A stretch of 64,000 nt of DNA from Streptomyces sp. NBC_00510 (GCA_036013505.1 CP107851.1:4535501-4599500); one strand, 5' to 3'. Numbered from the stretch's first letter, positions 1 through 8,096 are shown. The notes: generated by a model not told the origin, from the letters alone. Numbers and translations: made by a program.

Positions 1-1
1 G

Positions 2-439
2 GCCAAGGCCGCCAAGGCGCGCGAGACCGCGACCGCGTCGCGCTCCGCCGGACGCACCGCGCTGGCCTCCTCCTCCAGCGCGACGGGCAGCGTCGCCTCC
101 GTCATAGGCTTCCTGAAGGCCCAGGTCGGCAAGCCGTACGTCTACGGCGCCACGGGCCCCAGTGCGTACGACTGCTCCGGTCTCACCCAGGCCGCCTTCC
201 GCACCATCGGCGTCGAGCTCCCGCGCACCTCGCAGGCGCAGTCGACCTTCGGCACCCAGATCTCCGTGAGCGCGGTCCAGCCGGGCGACCTCGTCTTCTG
301 GGGCGGAGTCGGCTCCGCCTACCACGTGGCCGTCTACATCGGCGGCGGGCAGTACCTGGACGCGGCGAACCCGAGCAAGGGCGTCGTCATCCAGCAGATG
401 TCCAACTACATGCCGACGTCCGCCGTCCGCGTGCTCTGA
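2..439 (+). CDS. NlpC/P60 family peptidoglycan hydrolase, C-terminal part
   Basis: The 5' end is cut by the window edge. The 145 visible residues are an Ala/Ser/Thr-rich linker (about residues 1-30) and then a complete NlpC/P60 domain that begins at a GKPYVYGATGP stretch. The catalytic Cys is in the YDCSGL motif (codon 173-175) and the catalytic His in AYHVAVYIG. Such enzymes cleave peptidoglycan stem peptides outside the cell. The usual third polar residue is expected near YLDAANPSKG, where Asn seems to replace a more typical His. The missing N-terminus probably carries a signal peptide and coiled coil, as in streptomycete RipA-like proteins. A strong hairpin follows the stop. Confidence 0.9.
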   Translation, partial: AKAAKARETATASRSAGRTALASSSSATGSVASVIGFLKAQVGKPYVYGATGPSAYDCSGLTQAAFRTIGVELPRTSQAQSTFGTQISVSAVQPGDLVFWGGVGSAYHVAVYIGGGQYLDAANPSKGVVIQQMSNYMPTSAVRVL

Positions 440-458
440 TCACGCGCCCCGTCCCCAC

Positions 459-493
459 GGAGGCCGCCGGCCCGCACCGGGCCGGCGGCCTCC
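459..493 (+). terminator. Rho-independent-type terminator hairpin
   Basis: A perfect 16-bp inverted repeat (459-474 and 478-493, 3-nt loop) begins 20 nt after the NlpC/P60 stop codon. It has no long T-run, which is normal for G+C-rich actinobacteria. Confidence 0.8.
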
Positions 494-633
494 TCCGTTC
501 CGCCCCGTGCGGTCCTCCGTGCCCCGGACAGGACCCACGCACGTGTGCGCCGGGCCACCCGGCGCCCTCCTCCCCCGCCGCCGCGAGGGGGCGCCGCCGC
601 ACCGCGCCCCGCGGCAGGCGGCCGCAAACGAAA

Positions 634-747
634 GTCCGGCCCCGCCGCAAGGAGACGTACCGCACACGGGGCCGGACGACCGGGGAGCCCCGTCCGGGGC
701 TCACGGGCCGGAGCCCGGCTCCGCCGTGGCGGGGGACCGGGCTCCGG
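634..747 (-). terminator. Array of hairpins between convergent genes
   Basis: Three inverted repeats fill the space downstream of the minus-strand gene that ends at 757. They are 634-644/667-677 (11 bp, 22-nt loop), 685-691/696-702 (7 bp, 4-nt loop) and 708-718/737-747 (11 bp, with a small internal hairpin). The last lies 10 nt beyond the stop and is the likely terminator. I see no gene in 494-756. Confidence 0.6.
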
Positions 748-756
748 ACGCCGGGT

Positions 757-1140
757 TCATCGACGGTGGCAGTCACGGCCCCCGCTGTGCCAGACCCTGA
801 CCCATTGGCCCGGCGTGCGGACCCACTTGGCGCGGCCGTGGCTGGACACCCGCACCAGGCGTCCGGGACGGTACTCCAGCTTCCAGGAACCGTGCCCGAC
901 CGAGCACTGCCCCTGCCGGTCTCCCCGCCGGTCGTCGTCGCGCCGGTCGTCGCCCCGGCGGTCGTCGTCGCGGCGGTCGTCGCCCCGCCGGTCGTCACCC
1001 CGCCGGTCATCGCCCTGGCGGTCGCCCGGGCGGTGGTCCGTGGGGGCCGCCGAGGCCGGGCCGGCGGCGAGCACGCCCCCTCCGGCGAGCAGGACCGATG
1101 CGGCCGCGGCGGCCAGGACCTGGTTTATGCGCGTGCTCAT
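757..1140 (-). CDS. Secreted protein with acidic/basic DDRR pentad repeats
   Basis: 127 residues. The ATG at 1140 is preceded by a good ribosome-binding site (AGAAGGG) and opens a typical Sec signal peptide: Arg near the N-terminus, an Ala/Leu/Val core, cleavage expected after GPASA near residue 31. The mature protein begins with six pentads of the type GDDRR or DDDRR (about residues 45-75), a strongly alternating charge block. A basic, aromatic C-terminal part of about 50 residues follows, with two Cys that may form a disulfide. No known domain is recognised. Similar small secreted proteins are common in streptomycetes. The twin palindrome at 1250-1279 lies about 110 nt upstream and may control it. 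Confidence 0.8.
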   Translation of the reverse strand: MSTRINQVLAAAAASVLLAGGGVLAAGPASAAPTDHRPGDRQGDDRRGDDRRGDDRRDDDRRGDDRRDDDRRGDRQGQCSVGHGSWKLEYRPGRLVRVSSHGRAKWVRTPGQWVRVWHSGGRDCHRR

Positions 1141-1155
1141 GACTGCACCCTTCTC

Positions 1156-1184
1156 TTGATCACGGATCCCCGAGCAGTGATCAA
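1156..1184. promoter_or_regulatory. Inverted repeat in the leader of the DDRR protein gene
   Basis: TTGATCAC at 1156-1163 is repeated in inverse orientation as GTGATCAA at 1177-1184, with a 13-nt spacer. It lies immediately upstream of the ribosome-binding site of the minus-strand gene that starts at 1140. It could be an operator or a leader hairpin; the regulator is unknown. Confidence 0.45.
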
Positions 1185-1249
1185 AAGTATGAGCACAACG
1201 CCTCAAATCCCGCATTTCGGGCGCGAGCTGACTCCGGGGCAGGCGCATC

Positions 1250-1279
1250 TGACATCGATGTCAACGACATCGATGTCAG
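1250..1279. promoter_or_regulatory. Tandem 12-bp palindromes, probable operator
   Basis: The perfect palindrome GACATCGATGTC occurs twice, at 1251-1262 and 1266-1277, with centres 15 bp apart. Both copies have the central CG of many LacI-family operators. The site stands between the DUF4180 operon and the DDRR protein gene, nearer the promoter of the latter. Confidence 0.6.
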
Positions 1280-1392
1280 AGGATCGGCGATCCGCCCGGC
1301 CCACGCCCCTTCCCGCCGACCCGTGTCAACCGGTCCCCGAGACGGCGGAGTTCGCCGTCCCGCCCGGCGGGCCGCGGCGCCGGCCGGGGCAA

Positions 1393-1440
1393 CGGGCGCC
1401 ATGATGCGGGGAATTCGCCCCTGGGGCCGGCCGGCGCCCG
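1393..1440 (-). terminator. Possible terminator after the DUF4180 gene
   Basis: CGGGCGCC (1393-1400) pairs with GGCGCCCG (1433-1440), which ends 1 nt before the stop codon of the minus-strand gene at 1442. The long loop can fold internally. This is weaker than the other terminators listed. Confidence 0.4.
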
Positions 1441-1441
1441 G

Positions 1442-1801
1442 TCAGCCCAGGCGGGCGTCGAGCGCTTCGAGGTCGTCGACGAACCAGGTGCGGTCGCCGC
1501 GGTTGCACTCGCGTACCAGGTCGCGAAAGGCCGTACTGGCCGCGGTGTACGCCGAGACGTCACCCACGACGGCGAGCCGGATGCGGTAGTTGACGAACTT
1601 CTGCAGGATCTCCCCCGCCAGCCCGGTGCGCAGGACGAAGAACCGCTCGTCGAACCGGCCGACGGGCACGGCCACCACCTCCGCCCGGGAGAAGGCGGAT
1701 CCGATCACGTCGAGCGCGTCCTGGACGCCGGAGATCCTCGCGCCCTCCTCGCCGCAGACGAGGACGGGCACGCCCCCTCGCTCGGTCACCACGTCAGCCA
1801 C
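1442..1801 (-). CDS. DUF4180 domain-containing protein
   Basis: 119 residues, the full length of the DUF4180 family as I recognise it: a central region rich in VGRFDERFFVLRTGLAGE, then QKFVNYRIRLAVVGDVS and an ENRG-like end, here ECNRGDRTWFVDDL. The fold resembles STAS-type alpha/beta domains and the function is unknown. The start overlaps the end of the upstream helix-turn-helix gene by 8 bp, so the two are translationally coupled. Elsewhere DUF4180 genes are also found beside regulators, so it may sense or modulate with its partner; that is inference. Confidence 0.85.
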   Translation of the reverse strand: MADVVTERGGVPVLVCGEEGARISGVQDALDVIGSAFSRAEVVAVPVGRFDERFFVLRTGLAGEILQKFVNYRIRLAVVGDVSAYTAASTAFRDLVRECNRGDRTWFVDDLEALDARLG

Positions 1802-2255
1802 GGCCCGCCTCCGGGTCCTCGGCCTGCTCCTCCGGGAACATGTCGTTCTCCCCTCCCAGGACGCCGTCGACGGTGCGCAGGACGTCCGCCGTCGCCGCGG
1901 CGCCGCCGAGCACCACGACCTTCAGCCGCGAGCGCTCGTCGTCGTACGCCGTCCGGACCCGGGCCAACTCGTGGGGGTCCCGCGCCATCTGGGCGCCGGC
2001 CACGAGCAGGGTGCTCAGACGGTCCGCTGCGGCCGCCCCGATGCCGTCGACCTCGACGATGGCCGAGACCTCCACCCGGTGCCGGGCGGCGGCCGGCGCA
2101 CCGGTGAGTGCGTCCAGGTCGGCCCGGGCGACGCGGTACTGCTTGCCGATGCGCACGGCCTTCAGCCGGCCGTCGCGGATGTAGCCGCGGACCGTGCGCA
2201 CGTGCAGGCCGAGCCGGTCCGCGACCTGCTCGACGGACAACCACTCCCTCTCCAT
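1794..2255 (-). CDS. Excisionase-type helix-turn-helix DNA-binding protein
   Basis: 153 residues. Residues 5-50 are a MerR/excisionase-like winged helix-turn-helix (LSVEQVADRLGLHVRTVRGY, then an RDGRLKAVRIGKQYRV wing). The C-terminal 90 residues carry no domain I recognise. Upstream of ATG there is no good Shine-Dalgarno sequence. A TAGGAT hexamer ends 8 nt before the ATG, so a leaderless transcript is possible. It forms a two-gene operon with the DUF4180 gene and is the likely local regulator. Confidence 0.82.
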   Translation of the reverse strand: MEREWLSVEQVADRLGLHVRTVRGYIRDGRLKAVRIGKQYRVARADLDALTGAPAAARHRVEVSAIVEVDGIGAAAADRLSTLLVAGAQMARDPHELARVRTAYDDERSRLKVVVLGGAAATADVLRTVDGVLGGENDMFPEEQAEDPEAGRG

Positions 2256-2326
2256 GGGGACGCATCCTACCCCGTGAAGGTAATGTTAGGGACGTTTGCG
2301 GATACCCTCTCGCGATGTGACGGCAG

Positions 2327-2367
2327 CAAAAAGCCGCGCCGGCCCGTGCAGCACGGGCCGGCGCGGC
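2327..2367 (-). terminator. Intrinsic terminator with U-tract
   Basis: A perfect 17-bp inverted repeat (2333-2349/2351-2367) is followed on the minus strand by a run of T (plus-strand AAAAA at 2328-2332). It begins 18 nt after the reductase stop at 2385 and ends the menG-to-reductase block. Confidence 0.9.
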
Positions 2368-2384
2368 AAGCGGATGCCGGGGCG

Positions 2385-3674
2385 TCAGGAGCGCGGCGCC
2401 ACCTTCGACAGACCGTTGATCACGCGGTCCATCGCGTCGCCGCCCGACGGGTCGGTGAGGTTCGCCAGCAGCTTCAGCGTGAAGCGCATCAGCATCGGGT
2501 GCGTCAGGCCGCGCTGGGTCGCCAGCTTCATGACCTTCGGGTTGCCGATCAGCTTCACGAAGGCCCGGCCGAGCGTGTAGTAGCCGCCGTAGGTGTCCTT
2601 GAGGATCCGCGGGTACGACTGGAGCGCCAGCTCCCGCTGGGCCGCGGTGCCGCGCGCGTGCGCCTGGACGATGACGTCGGCGGCGATCTGGCCGGACTCC
2701 ATCGCGTAGGCGATGCCCTCGCCGTTGAACGGGTTGACCAGGCCGCCCGCGTCACCGACCAGCAGCAGGCCCTTGGTGTAGTGCGGCTGGCGGTTGAAGG
2801 CCATCGGGAGCGCCGCGCCGCGGATCGGCCCGGTCATGTTCTCCTCGGTGTATCCCCACTCCTCGGGCATCGAGGCGCACCAGGCCTTCAGCACCTCACG
2901 CCAGTCCAGCTCCTTGAAGGAGGCGGAGGTGTTGAGGACGCCCAGGCCCACGTTGGAGGTGCCGTCGCCCATGCCGAAGATCCAGCCGTAGCCGGGCAGC
3001 AGCCGCGGGTTGCCCGGGACGCGCCGGTCCCACAGCTCCAGCCAGGACTCCAGGTAGTCGTCGTCGTGCCGCGGCGAGGTGAAGTACGTGCGGACGGCCA
3101 CACCCATCGGGCGGTCCTCACGGCGGTGCAGGCCCATCTGGAGGGAGAGCCGGGTGGAGTTGCCGTCCGCGGCGACCACCAGCGGCGCGTGGAAGGTGAC
3201 CGGGGTCTTCTCCTCGCCCAGCTTGGCCTCGACGCCCGTGATGCGGCCGGTGCGCTCGTCCCGGATCGGGGCGCCCACGTTGCAGCGCTCGTACAGCCGT
3301 GCGCCGGCCTTCTGCGCCTGGCCGGCGAGGAGTTCGTCGAAGTCCTCGCGCTTGCGCACGAGCCCGTAGTCGGGGAACGAGGCCAGGTCGGGCCAATCCA
3401 GCTGCAGCCGGACCCCGCCGCCGATGATGCGCAGGCCCTTGTTGCGCAGCCAGCCGGCCTCCTCGGAGATGTCGATGCCCATCGCGACCAGTTGCTTGGT
3501 CGCCCGGGGCGTCAGACCGTCGCCGCACACCTTCTCGCGCGGGAAGGCGGTCTTCTCCAGCAGCAGGACGTCGAGTCCCGCCTTCGCCAGGTAGTACGCC
3601 GTCGTCGAACCTGCGGGCCCGGCACCCACGACGATCACATCGGCGCTGCGTTCCGAAGCGGCGGTCTCGGTCAC
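2385..3674 (-). CDS. Geranylgeranyl-reductase family flavoprotein, MenJ-like menaquinone reductase
   Basis: 429 residues. The FAD-binding GxGxxG is at 17-22, a KVCGDGLTPRA motif typical of the geranylgeranyl reductase family at 48-58, an AADGNST motif near 168, and the second FAD motif GDAGGLVNPFNGEG at 307-320. The family hydrogenates isoprenoid chains using FAD; the mycobacterial relative MenJ saturates one isoprene unit of menaquinone. It lies 115 nt downstream of menG on the same strand, which favours the same substrate, the tail of the finished menaquinone, at the membrane. The GTG start has a strong GAGGAG site. The exact bond reduced cannot be told from sequence. Confidence 0.85.
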   Translation of the reverse strand: MTETAASERSADVIVVGAGPAGSTTAYYLAKAGLDVLLLEKTAFPREKVCGDGLTPRATKQLVAMGIDISEEAGWLRNKGLRIIGGGVRLQLDWPDLASFPDYGLVRKREDFDELLAGQAQKAGARLYERCNVGAPIRDERTGRITGVEAKLGEEKTPVTFHAPLVVAADGNSTRLSLQMGLHRREDRPMGVAVRTYFTSPRHDDDYLESWLELWDRRVPGNPRLLPGYGWIFGMGDGTSNVGLGVLNTSASFKELDWREVLKAWCASMPEEWGYTEENMTGPIRGAALPMAFNRQPHYTKGLLLVGDAGGLVNPFNGEGIAYAMESGQIAADVIVQAHARGTAAQRELALQSYPRILKDTYGGYYTLGRAFVKLIGNPKVMKLATQRGLTHPMLMRFTLKLLANLTDPSGGDAMDRVINGLSKVAPRS

Positions 3675-3789
3675 GGTGCTCCTCGCTGCTCTGGGCTGAT
3701 GCGGGCCTGTCTGCGACCAGCCGGCGGCGGCCGGACCGGACCCGTGCAGTCTATGTGGCCGCTTTTGCGCGCGGGCCGGGCGCCCCGGC

Positions 3790-4488
3790 TTAGCGCACCG
3801 CGCGGTGCAGTGCCACGATGCCGCCCGACAGGTTGCGCCACGCGACCTTCGACCAGCCGGCCTTCTGCAGTCGCGCGGCGAGGCCGGGCTGGTCGGGCCA
3901 GGCCCGGATGGACTCGGCGAGGTAGACGTACGCGTCGGGGTTGCTGCTGACCGCGCGGGCGACCGGCGGCAGCGCCCGCATCAGGTACTCGGTGTAGACC
4001 GTGCGGAACGGCGCCCAGGTGGGGTGGCTGAACTCGCAGATGACGACCCGGCCGCCGGGACGGGTGACCCGCAGCATCTCGCGCAGCGCGGCGTCGGTGT
4101 CGTGGACGTTGCGCAGCGCGAAGGAGATCGTGACGGCGTCGAAGACCCCGTCGGCGAACGGCAGCCTGGTCGCGTCGCCCGCGGTGAGCGGGAGGAAGGG
4201 GTGGCGGCGCTTGCCCTCCCGCAGCATGCCCAGGGAGAAGTCGCAGGGCACCACGTGGGCGCCCGCCTCGGCGAAGGGCAGGGAGGAGGTGCCCGTGCCG
4301 GCGCCGAGGTCCAGCACGCGCTCGCCGGGACGGACGGCGAGGGCCTGTGCGACGACCTTGCGCCAGCGGCGGTCCTGGCCGAGCGACAGCACGTCGTTGG
4401 TCAGGTCGTAGTTGGCCGCGACGTCGTCGAACATCGCGGCGACTTCGTGCGGCTGCTTGTCCAGGGAGGCTCGGGTCACGCCCCCCAT
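3790..4488 (-). CDS. menG: Demethylmenaquinone methyltransferase
   Basis: 232 residues, the normal length for MenG/UbiE. The family motifs are present: MFDDVAANYDLTNDVLSLGQ (19-38), SAM-binding VLDLGAGTGTSS (58-69), GDATRLPF (104-111), and SFALRNV in the middle. It methylates demethylmenaquinone with S-adenosylmethionine, the last step of menaquinone synthesis. The ATG at 4488 is chosen because GGGTGA lies at a good distance; a GTG at 4479 is a possible alternative start. It stands between the mqnC pair and the MenJ-like reductase, all on the minus strand. Confidence 0.93.
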   Translation of the reverse strand: MGGVTRASLDKQPHEVAAMFDDVAANYDLTNDVLSLGQDRRWRKVVAQALAVRPGERVLDLGAGTGTSSLPFAEAGAHVVPCDFSLGMLREGKRRHPFLPLTAGDATRLPFADGVFDAVTISFALRNVHDTDAALREMLRVTRPGGRVVICEFSHPTWAPFRTVYTEYLMRALPPVARAVSSNPDAYVYLAESIRAWPDQPGLAARLQKAGWSKVAWRNLSGGIVALHRAVR

Positions 4489-4633
4489 TCTTCACCCGGC
4501 GGCCCCGCGTCCCGCGCAGGGGCCCTGGCTACCGCCACGGGAGGCCGGGCGGGATCCGGGGGCGAGCGCCCGCGCGGAGCACCGCCCGGGGCCGCGCGGC
4601 GGTCCGTCGGGCGCGCTGGTGGGGGTGGGCCCG

Positions 4634-5038
4634 TCAGGCCCTGCGGTGCAGGAGCCGGCCGCCGACGACGGTGGCGAGGCAGGCGCCCTGCTCGTCGAAG
4701 ACGGCGAAGTCCGCCCGGACGCCCGGTTCCAGGGGCGGGGCCTGGCGGGCCGGCAGCAGCCCGCTGCGGTCCAGGGCGGAGCGCAGCGCGGGGTCGGCCG
4801 GGGCGGTGGCGACGGCGGTGACCCCGCGCAGCAGCAGGGCGTGCACGCGTTCGCGCGGGGTGGGCGCCTGCGGGAGCCCGCCCTCGTGGGTCAGGCCCGG
4901 ACGCAGCGCTCCCGGCCAGCTCCGGACACGGGCGCCCGGGTGGGCCGCCCGTAGCGCGTCGAGCGGGCCGACGGCGGCGACGAGACCGCCGTCCACCAGC
5001 AGGGCCGTGCCGTCGGTCCCGGAATGGATCGTCAGCAT
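4634..5038 (-). CDS. Imidazolonepropionase-like protein lacking the catalytic barrel
   Basis: 134 residues. The N-terminal half (LLVDGGLVAAVGPLDALRAA, later PGALRPGLTHEGG) looks like the beta-sandwich and strand into the barrel of amidohydrolases such as imidazolonepropionase. The C-terminal half (LEPGVRADFAVFDEQGACLA, VVGGRLLHRR) is the closing half of the same sandwich. The roughly 250-residue metal-binding TIM barrel between them is absent, so ordinary hydrolase activity is unlikely. It starts 8 nt after the mqnC stop and has no clear ribosome-binding site, so it is probably translated by coupling with mqnC. Its role in menaquinone synthesis, if any, is unknown. Confidence 0.8.
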   Translation of the reverse strand: MLTIHSGTDGTALLVDGGLVAAVGPLDALRAAHPGARVRSWPGALRPGLTHEGGLPQAPTPRERVHALLLRGVTAVATAPADPALRSALDRSGLLPARQAPPLEPGVRADFAVFDEQGACLATVVGGRLLHRRA

Positions 5039-5046
5039 CGGCGGGG

Positions 5047-6246
5047 TCAGGAGGTGCTGAGCAGCTTCAGCTCCGGGTGCGCCGTGCCGCCCTCGATGGC
5101 GGTCGACGACAGGTGGGAGACGACGTGGTCGTCGACCGGGTCGTTCGCCGGGTCGTCGTGGACGACGAGGTGCTCGTAGGTGGTGGCGCGCTGGGCGGGG
5201 ACCCGGCCGGCGGCGCGGATCAGGTGGATCAGCTCCATCCGGTTGGAGCGGTGCTTGGCGCCGGCCGAGGAGACCACGTTCTCCTCCAGCATCACCGAGC
5301 CGAGGTCGTCGGCGCCGTAGTGCAGCGACAGCTGGCCGACCTCCTTGCCGGTGGTGAGCCAGGAGCCCTGGATGTGGGCGACGTTGTCCAGGAAGATCCG
5401 CGCGATGGCGATCATCCGCAGGTACTCGAAGAGCGTGGCCTGCGTGCGGCCCTTCAAGTGGTTGTTCTCCGGCTGGTAGGTGTACGGGATGAAGGCGCGG
5501 AAGCCGCCCGTACGGTCCTGGACGTCACGGATCATGCGCAGGTGCTCGATGCGCTCGGCGTTGGTCTCGCCGGTGCCCATGAGCATCGTGGAGGTCGACT
5601 CGACGCCGAGGTTGTGCGCGGCCTCCATGATCTCCAGCCAGCGCTCGCCGCTCTCCTTCAGCGGGGCGATCGCCTTGCGCGGCCGGGCCGGCAGCAGTTC
5701 GGCGCCGGCGCCCGCGAAGGAGTCCAGGCCCGCGGCGTGGATGCGGGTGATGGCCTCCTCCACCGGCACCTTGGAGATGCGGGCCATGTGCTCGACCTCG
5801 GACGCGCCGAGGGAGTGGATGACCAGCTGCGGGAAGGCCTGCTTGATGGCGCTGAAGTGCTTCTCGTAGTACTCGACGCCGTAGTCGGGGTGGTGGCCGC
5901 CCTGGAACATGATCTGGGTGCCGCCGAGTTCGACGGTCTCCGCGCAGCGGCGCAGGATGTCGTCGAGGTCGCGGGTCCAGCCCTTGGCGGTGTCCTTGGG
6001 CGCGGCGTAGAAGGCGCAGAACTTGCACGCCGTCACGCAGACGTTGGTGTAGTTGATGTTGCGCTCGATGATGTACGTCGCGATGTGCTCGGTGCCGGCG
6101 TAGCGGCGGCGGCGTACGGCGTCGGCGGCGGCGCCGAGGGCGTGCAGGGGCGCGGAGCGGTAGAGGTCGAGCGCCTCCTCGGGCGTGATGCGGCCGCCGT
6201 CGGCCGCACGGTCGAGGACGGACTGCAGGTCGGCGTTCTCGCTCAC
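5047..6246 (-). CDS. mqnC: Cyclic dehypoxanthinyl futalosine synthase
   Basis: 399 residues, the usual length. The radical-SAM CxxxCxxC motif is CVTACKFC at 70-77, and GGHHPDYGVEYYE and GAGAELLPARPRK are family signatures. MqnC cyclises dehypoxanthinyl futalosine in the futalosine route to menaquinone, using a 4Fe-4S cluster and SAM. The GTG at 6246 is the start: a GGAAGGGA site precedes it by 7 nt, and upstream codons belong to another frame. The barrel-less amidohydrolase-like gene follows directly; the kinase gene ends 53 nt upstream. Confidence 0.96.
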   Translation of the reverse strand: MSENADLQSVLDRAADGGRITPEEALDLYRSAPLHALGAAADAVRRRRYAGTEHIATYIIERNINYTNVCVTACKFCAFYAAPKDTAKGWTRDLDDILRRCAETVELGGTQIMFQGGHHPDYGVEYYEKHFSAIKQAFPQLVIHSLGASEVEHMARISKVPVEEAITRIHAAGLDSFAGAGAELLPARPRKAIAPLKESGERWLEIMEAAHNLGVESTSTMLMGTGETNAERIEHLRMIRDVQDRTGGFRAFIPYTYQPENNHLKGRTQATLFEYLRMIAIARIFLDNVAHIQGSWLTTGKEVGQLSLHYGADDLGSVMLEENVVSSAGAKHRSNRMELIHLIRAAGRVPAQRATTYEHLVVHDDPANDPVDDHVVSHLSSTAIEGGTAHPELKLLSTS

Positions 6247-6299
6247 CGGGGCATCCCTTCCGGGGGTCGTGACGGACGCGCCCAGCCTACGCCAGGGGG

Positions 6300-7988
6300 T
6301 CAGCCGCCCTGCTTCCTGAGGTCCCCTTCCGGCTGACCGGCCAGGGAGTCGCCCGAGCGGTAGTGCAGCGAGCCGTCCGCGTTGAGCGTGAACCGCTCGT
6401 CGGCCGAGCCGTCCGAGCAGACCCCGGGATGCGGGTTGGTGCCGCCGCTGGTGTCGAGCACGACGCTCTTCTCCGTGGCCTCGGCGAGCTTCCAGTCGCC
6501 GCTGCAGTCGTAGGACTGGCCGAGCAGGTCCAGCACGCTCCTGTCCCGCCCGACGACCGCGCCGACCTTGCCCTCGCGGAGGGTGATCTCCATCGTCCCC
6601 GGCACGCCGTGGGCGGTGACGGTGTCGCCCTTCCACGTACCGACGAAGGCCTTGGGGAGTGCGTCCAGCCGCGGTTCCGAGGCCGGCGGCGAGGACGGGG
6701 ACGTGGCCGAGGACGTGGCCGAGGACCCTGTCGAGGGCCCGGAGCCCGCGCTCTGCGAGGGGGTGCGCTCACCGCCCTTGGCCTGGTCCGCGTCGTCGCC
6801 GAGCCCCGGCAGCACGAGCGCCAGGGTCACGGCGGCCGCGGCCAGCAGGATCCCCGTCGCGGCCAGCGCGGCGGCGCGGCCGCGGCGCCGGCCCGGGACG
6901 GGGGCGGGCGGGGGCGTGGCGGCGAACGGCGGCGCGTCCTGGGGCTCGGTCAGCGAGGGCGGCGGCCCGAACGACCCGTACGAGGGGTGCGAACCGTACG
7001 AGCCGTAGCCGCCGCCCGGCCCCCCGGCGGTCCCCCCGGTGATCCCGACGGGGGGACCGCCGACCGGGCCGTTCGAGCCCGGGGGCGGGGTCGGTTCGAG
7101 GTCGAGCAGCTCGACGGCCTGCCTCCCCAGGCGCTCCGTCAGCGGGGACGGCAGCCAGCCGGCCCGCACCAGCGAGGCGGCGTCGCCGCCGGCCGTCAGC
7201 AGTTCGGCGAGCCGGCGGGGCGTCGGGCGCACCGAGGGGTCCTTGGCGAGGCAGGACTCCGCAATCCGGCGCAACTCATCGGGCATGCCGTCGAGTTCGG
7301 GCTCCTCGTGGGCGACCTTGTAGAGCAGGACGGCCGCGCTGTCCCCGGTGAAGGGGCCGCGGCCGGTCGTGGCGAAGGCCAGCACCGCGCCGAGGGCGAA
7401 GATGTCGGCTGCGGGGCCGGTGGGTCTGCCGGTGACCTGCTCGGGCGCCATGTAGCCGGGCGATCCGACGACGACCCCCTTGCTGGTCAGCGCGGCCGTG
7501 GCGTCCATGGCGCGGGCGATGCCGAAGTCGATCAGCACGGGACCGCCGAGCGAGAGGAGCACGTTGGACGGTTTGATGTCGCGGTGCACCAGCCCCCGTT
7601 CGTGCACGGCCTCCAGCGCCTCGGCGAGTCCGGCGCCCAGCGCCCGTACGCCCTGCGGCGACAGCGGCCCGAAGGTGGCGACGGCCTCGGACAGGGCGGG
7701 ACCGGCGACGTAGCGGGTGGCCACCCACGGCACCGGCGAGTCGGTGTCGGCGTCGAGCACCGGCGCGCTCCACGCACCGCCGACCCGGCGCGCCGCGTCG
7801 ACCTCCCGCTGGAACCGGGTGCGGAACTCCAGGTCGTCCGCGAGCTCCGAGCGCACCACCTTCACGGCCACCGTCCGGCCGCCGGGGCTGCGCCCCAGGT
7901 AGACCCGGCCCATCCCGCCGGCCCCCAGCCGGCCGAGGAGGCGGTACGGGCCGATCGCCGGGGGGTCGTTCGCTTGCAGGGGCTGCAT
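6300..7988 (-). CDS. Membrane Ser/Thr protein kinase (Hanks type)
   Basis: 562 residues. The kinase domain (about 15-265) is intact: glycine loop GAGGMG (22-27), AVKVV Lys 43, HRDIKPSN with Asp 137, DFG Asp 154, and APEQVTGRPTGPAADIFALG. A Gly/Pro/Tyr-rich linker (300-365) precedes one transmembrane helix (371-394). The extracellular C-terminal part has a Ser/Thr-rich stalk and then about 120 residues with two Cys near DCSGDWKL and HPGVCSDG, a likely sensor domain without PASTA repeats. It is an actinobacterial PknB-like signalling kinase. It is in the same orientation as mqnA and mqnC and may be co-transcribed with mqnC; the target is unknown. Confidence 0.92.
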   Translation of the reverse strand: MQPLQANDPPAIGPYRLLGRLGAGGMGRVYLGRSPGGRTVAVKVVRSELADDLEFRTRFQREVDAARRVGGAWSAPVLDADTDSPVPWVATRYVAGPALSEAVATFGPLSPQGVRALGAGLAEALEAVHERGLVHRDIKPSNVLLSLGGPVLIDFGIARAMDATAALTSKGVVVGSPGYMAPEQVTGRPTGPAADIFALGAVLAFATTGRGPFTGDSAAVLLYKVAHEEPELDGMPDELRRIAESCLAKDPSVRPTPRRLAELLTAGGDAASLVRAGWLPSPLTERLGRQAVELLDLEPTPPPGSNGPVGGPPVGITGGTAGGPGGGYGSYGSHPSYGSFGPPPSLTEPQDAPPFAATPPPAPVPGRRRGRAAALAATGILLAAAAVTLALVLPGLGDDADQAKGGERTPSQSAGSGPSTGSSATSSATSPSSPPASEPRLDALPKAFVGTWKGDTVTAHGVPGTMEITLREGKVGAVVGRDRSVLDLLGQSYDCSGDWKLAEATEKSVVLDTSGGTNPHPGVCSDGSADERFTLNADGSLHYRSGDSLAGQPEGDLRKQGG

Positions 7989-8096
7989 CTGCGCGCCTCT
8001 CGCCGGTGCGGAAGGTCAGTGGAGTTGTACCCGTGGCCGCCGTGGTCACCCCAGCCGGGGCCGTCGCCGATCGTAGTGGGCCCGCGGGCCGGGCCC

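Noticed and set aside
917..1030. Short repeats in the DDRR gene as a possible CRISPR array
   Set aside because: The 15-nt units are contiguous, without spacers, and encode protein repeats in frame.
2296..3950. Plus-strand open frames opposite the MenJ-like and menG genes
   Set aside because: They are mirror frames caused by high G+C; the minus-strand genes have full family motifs.
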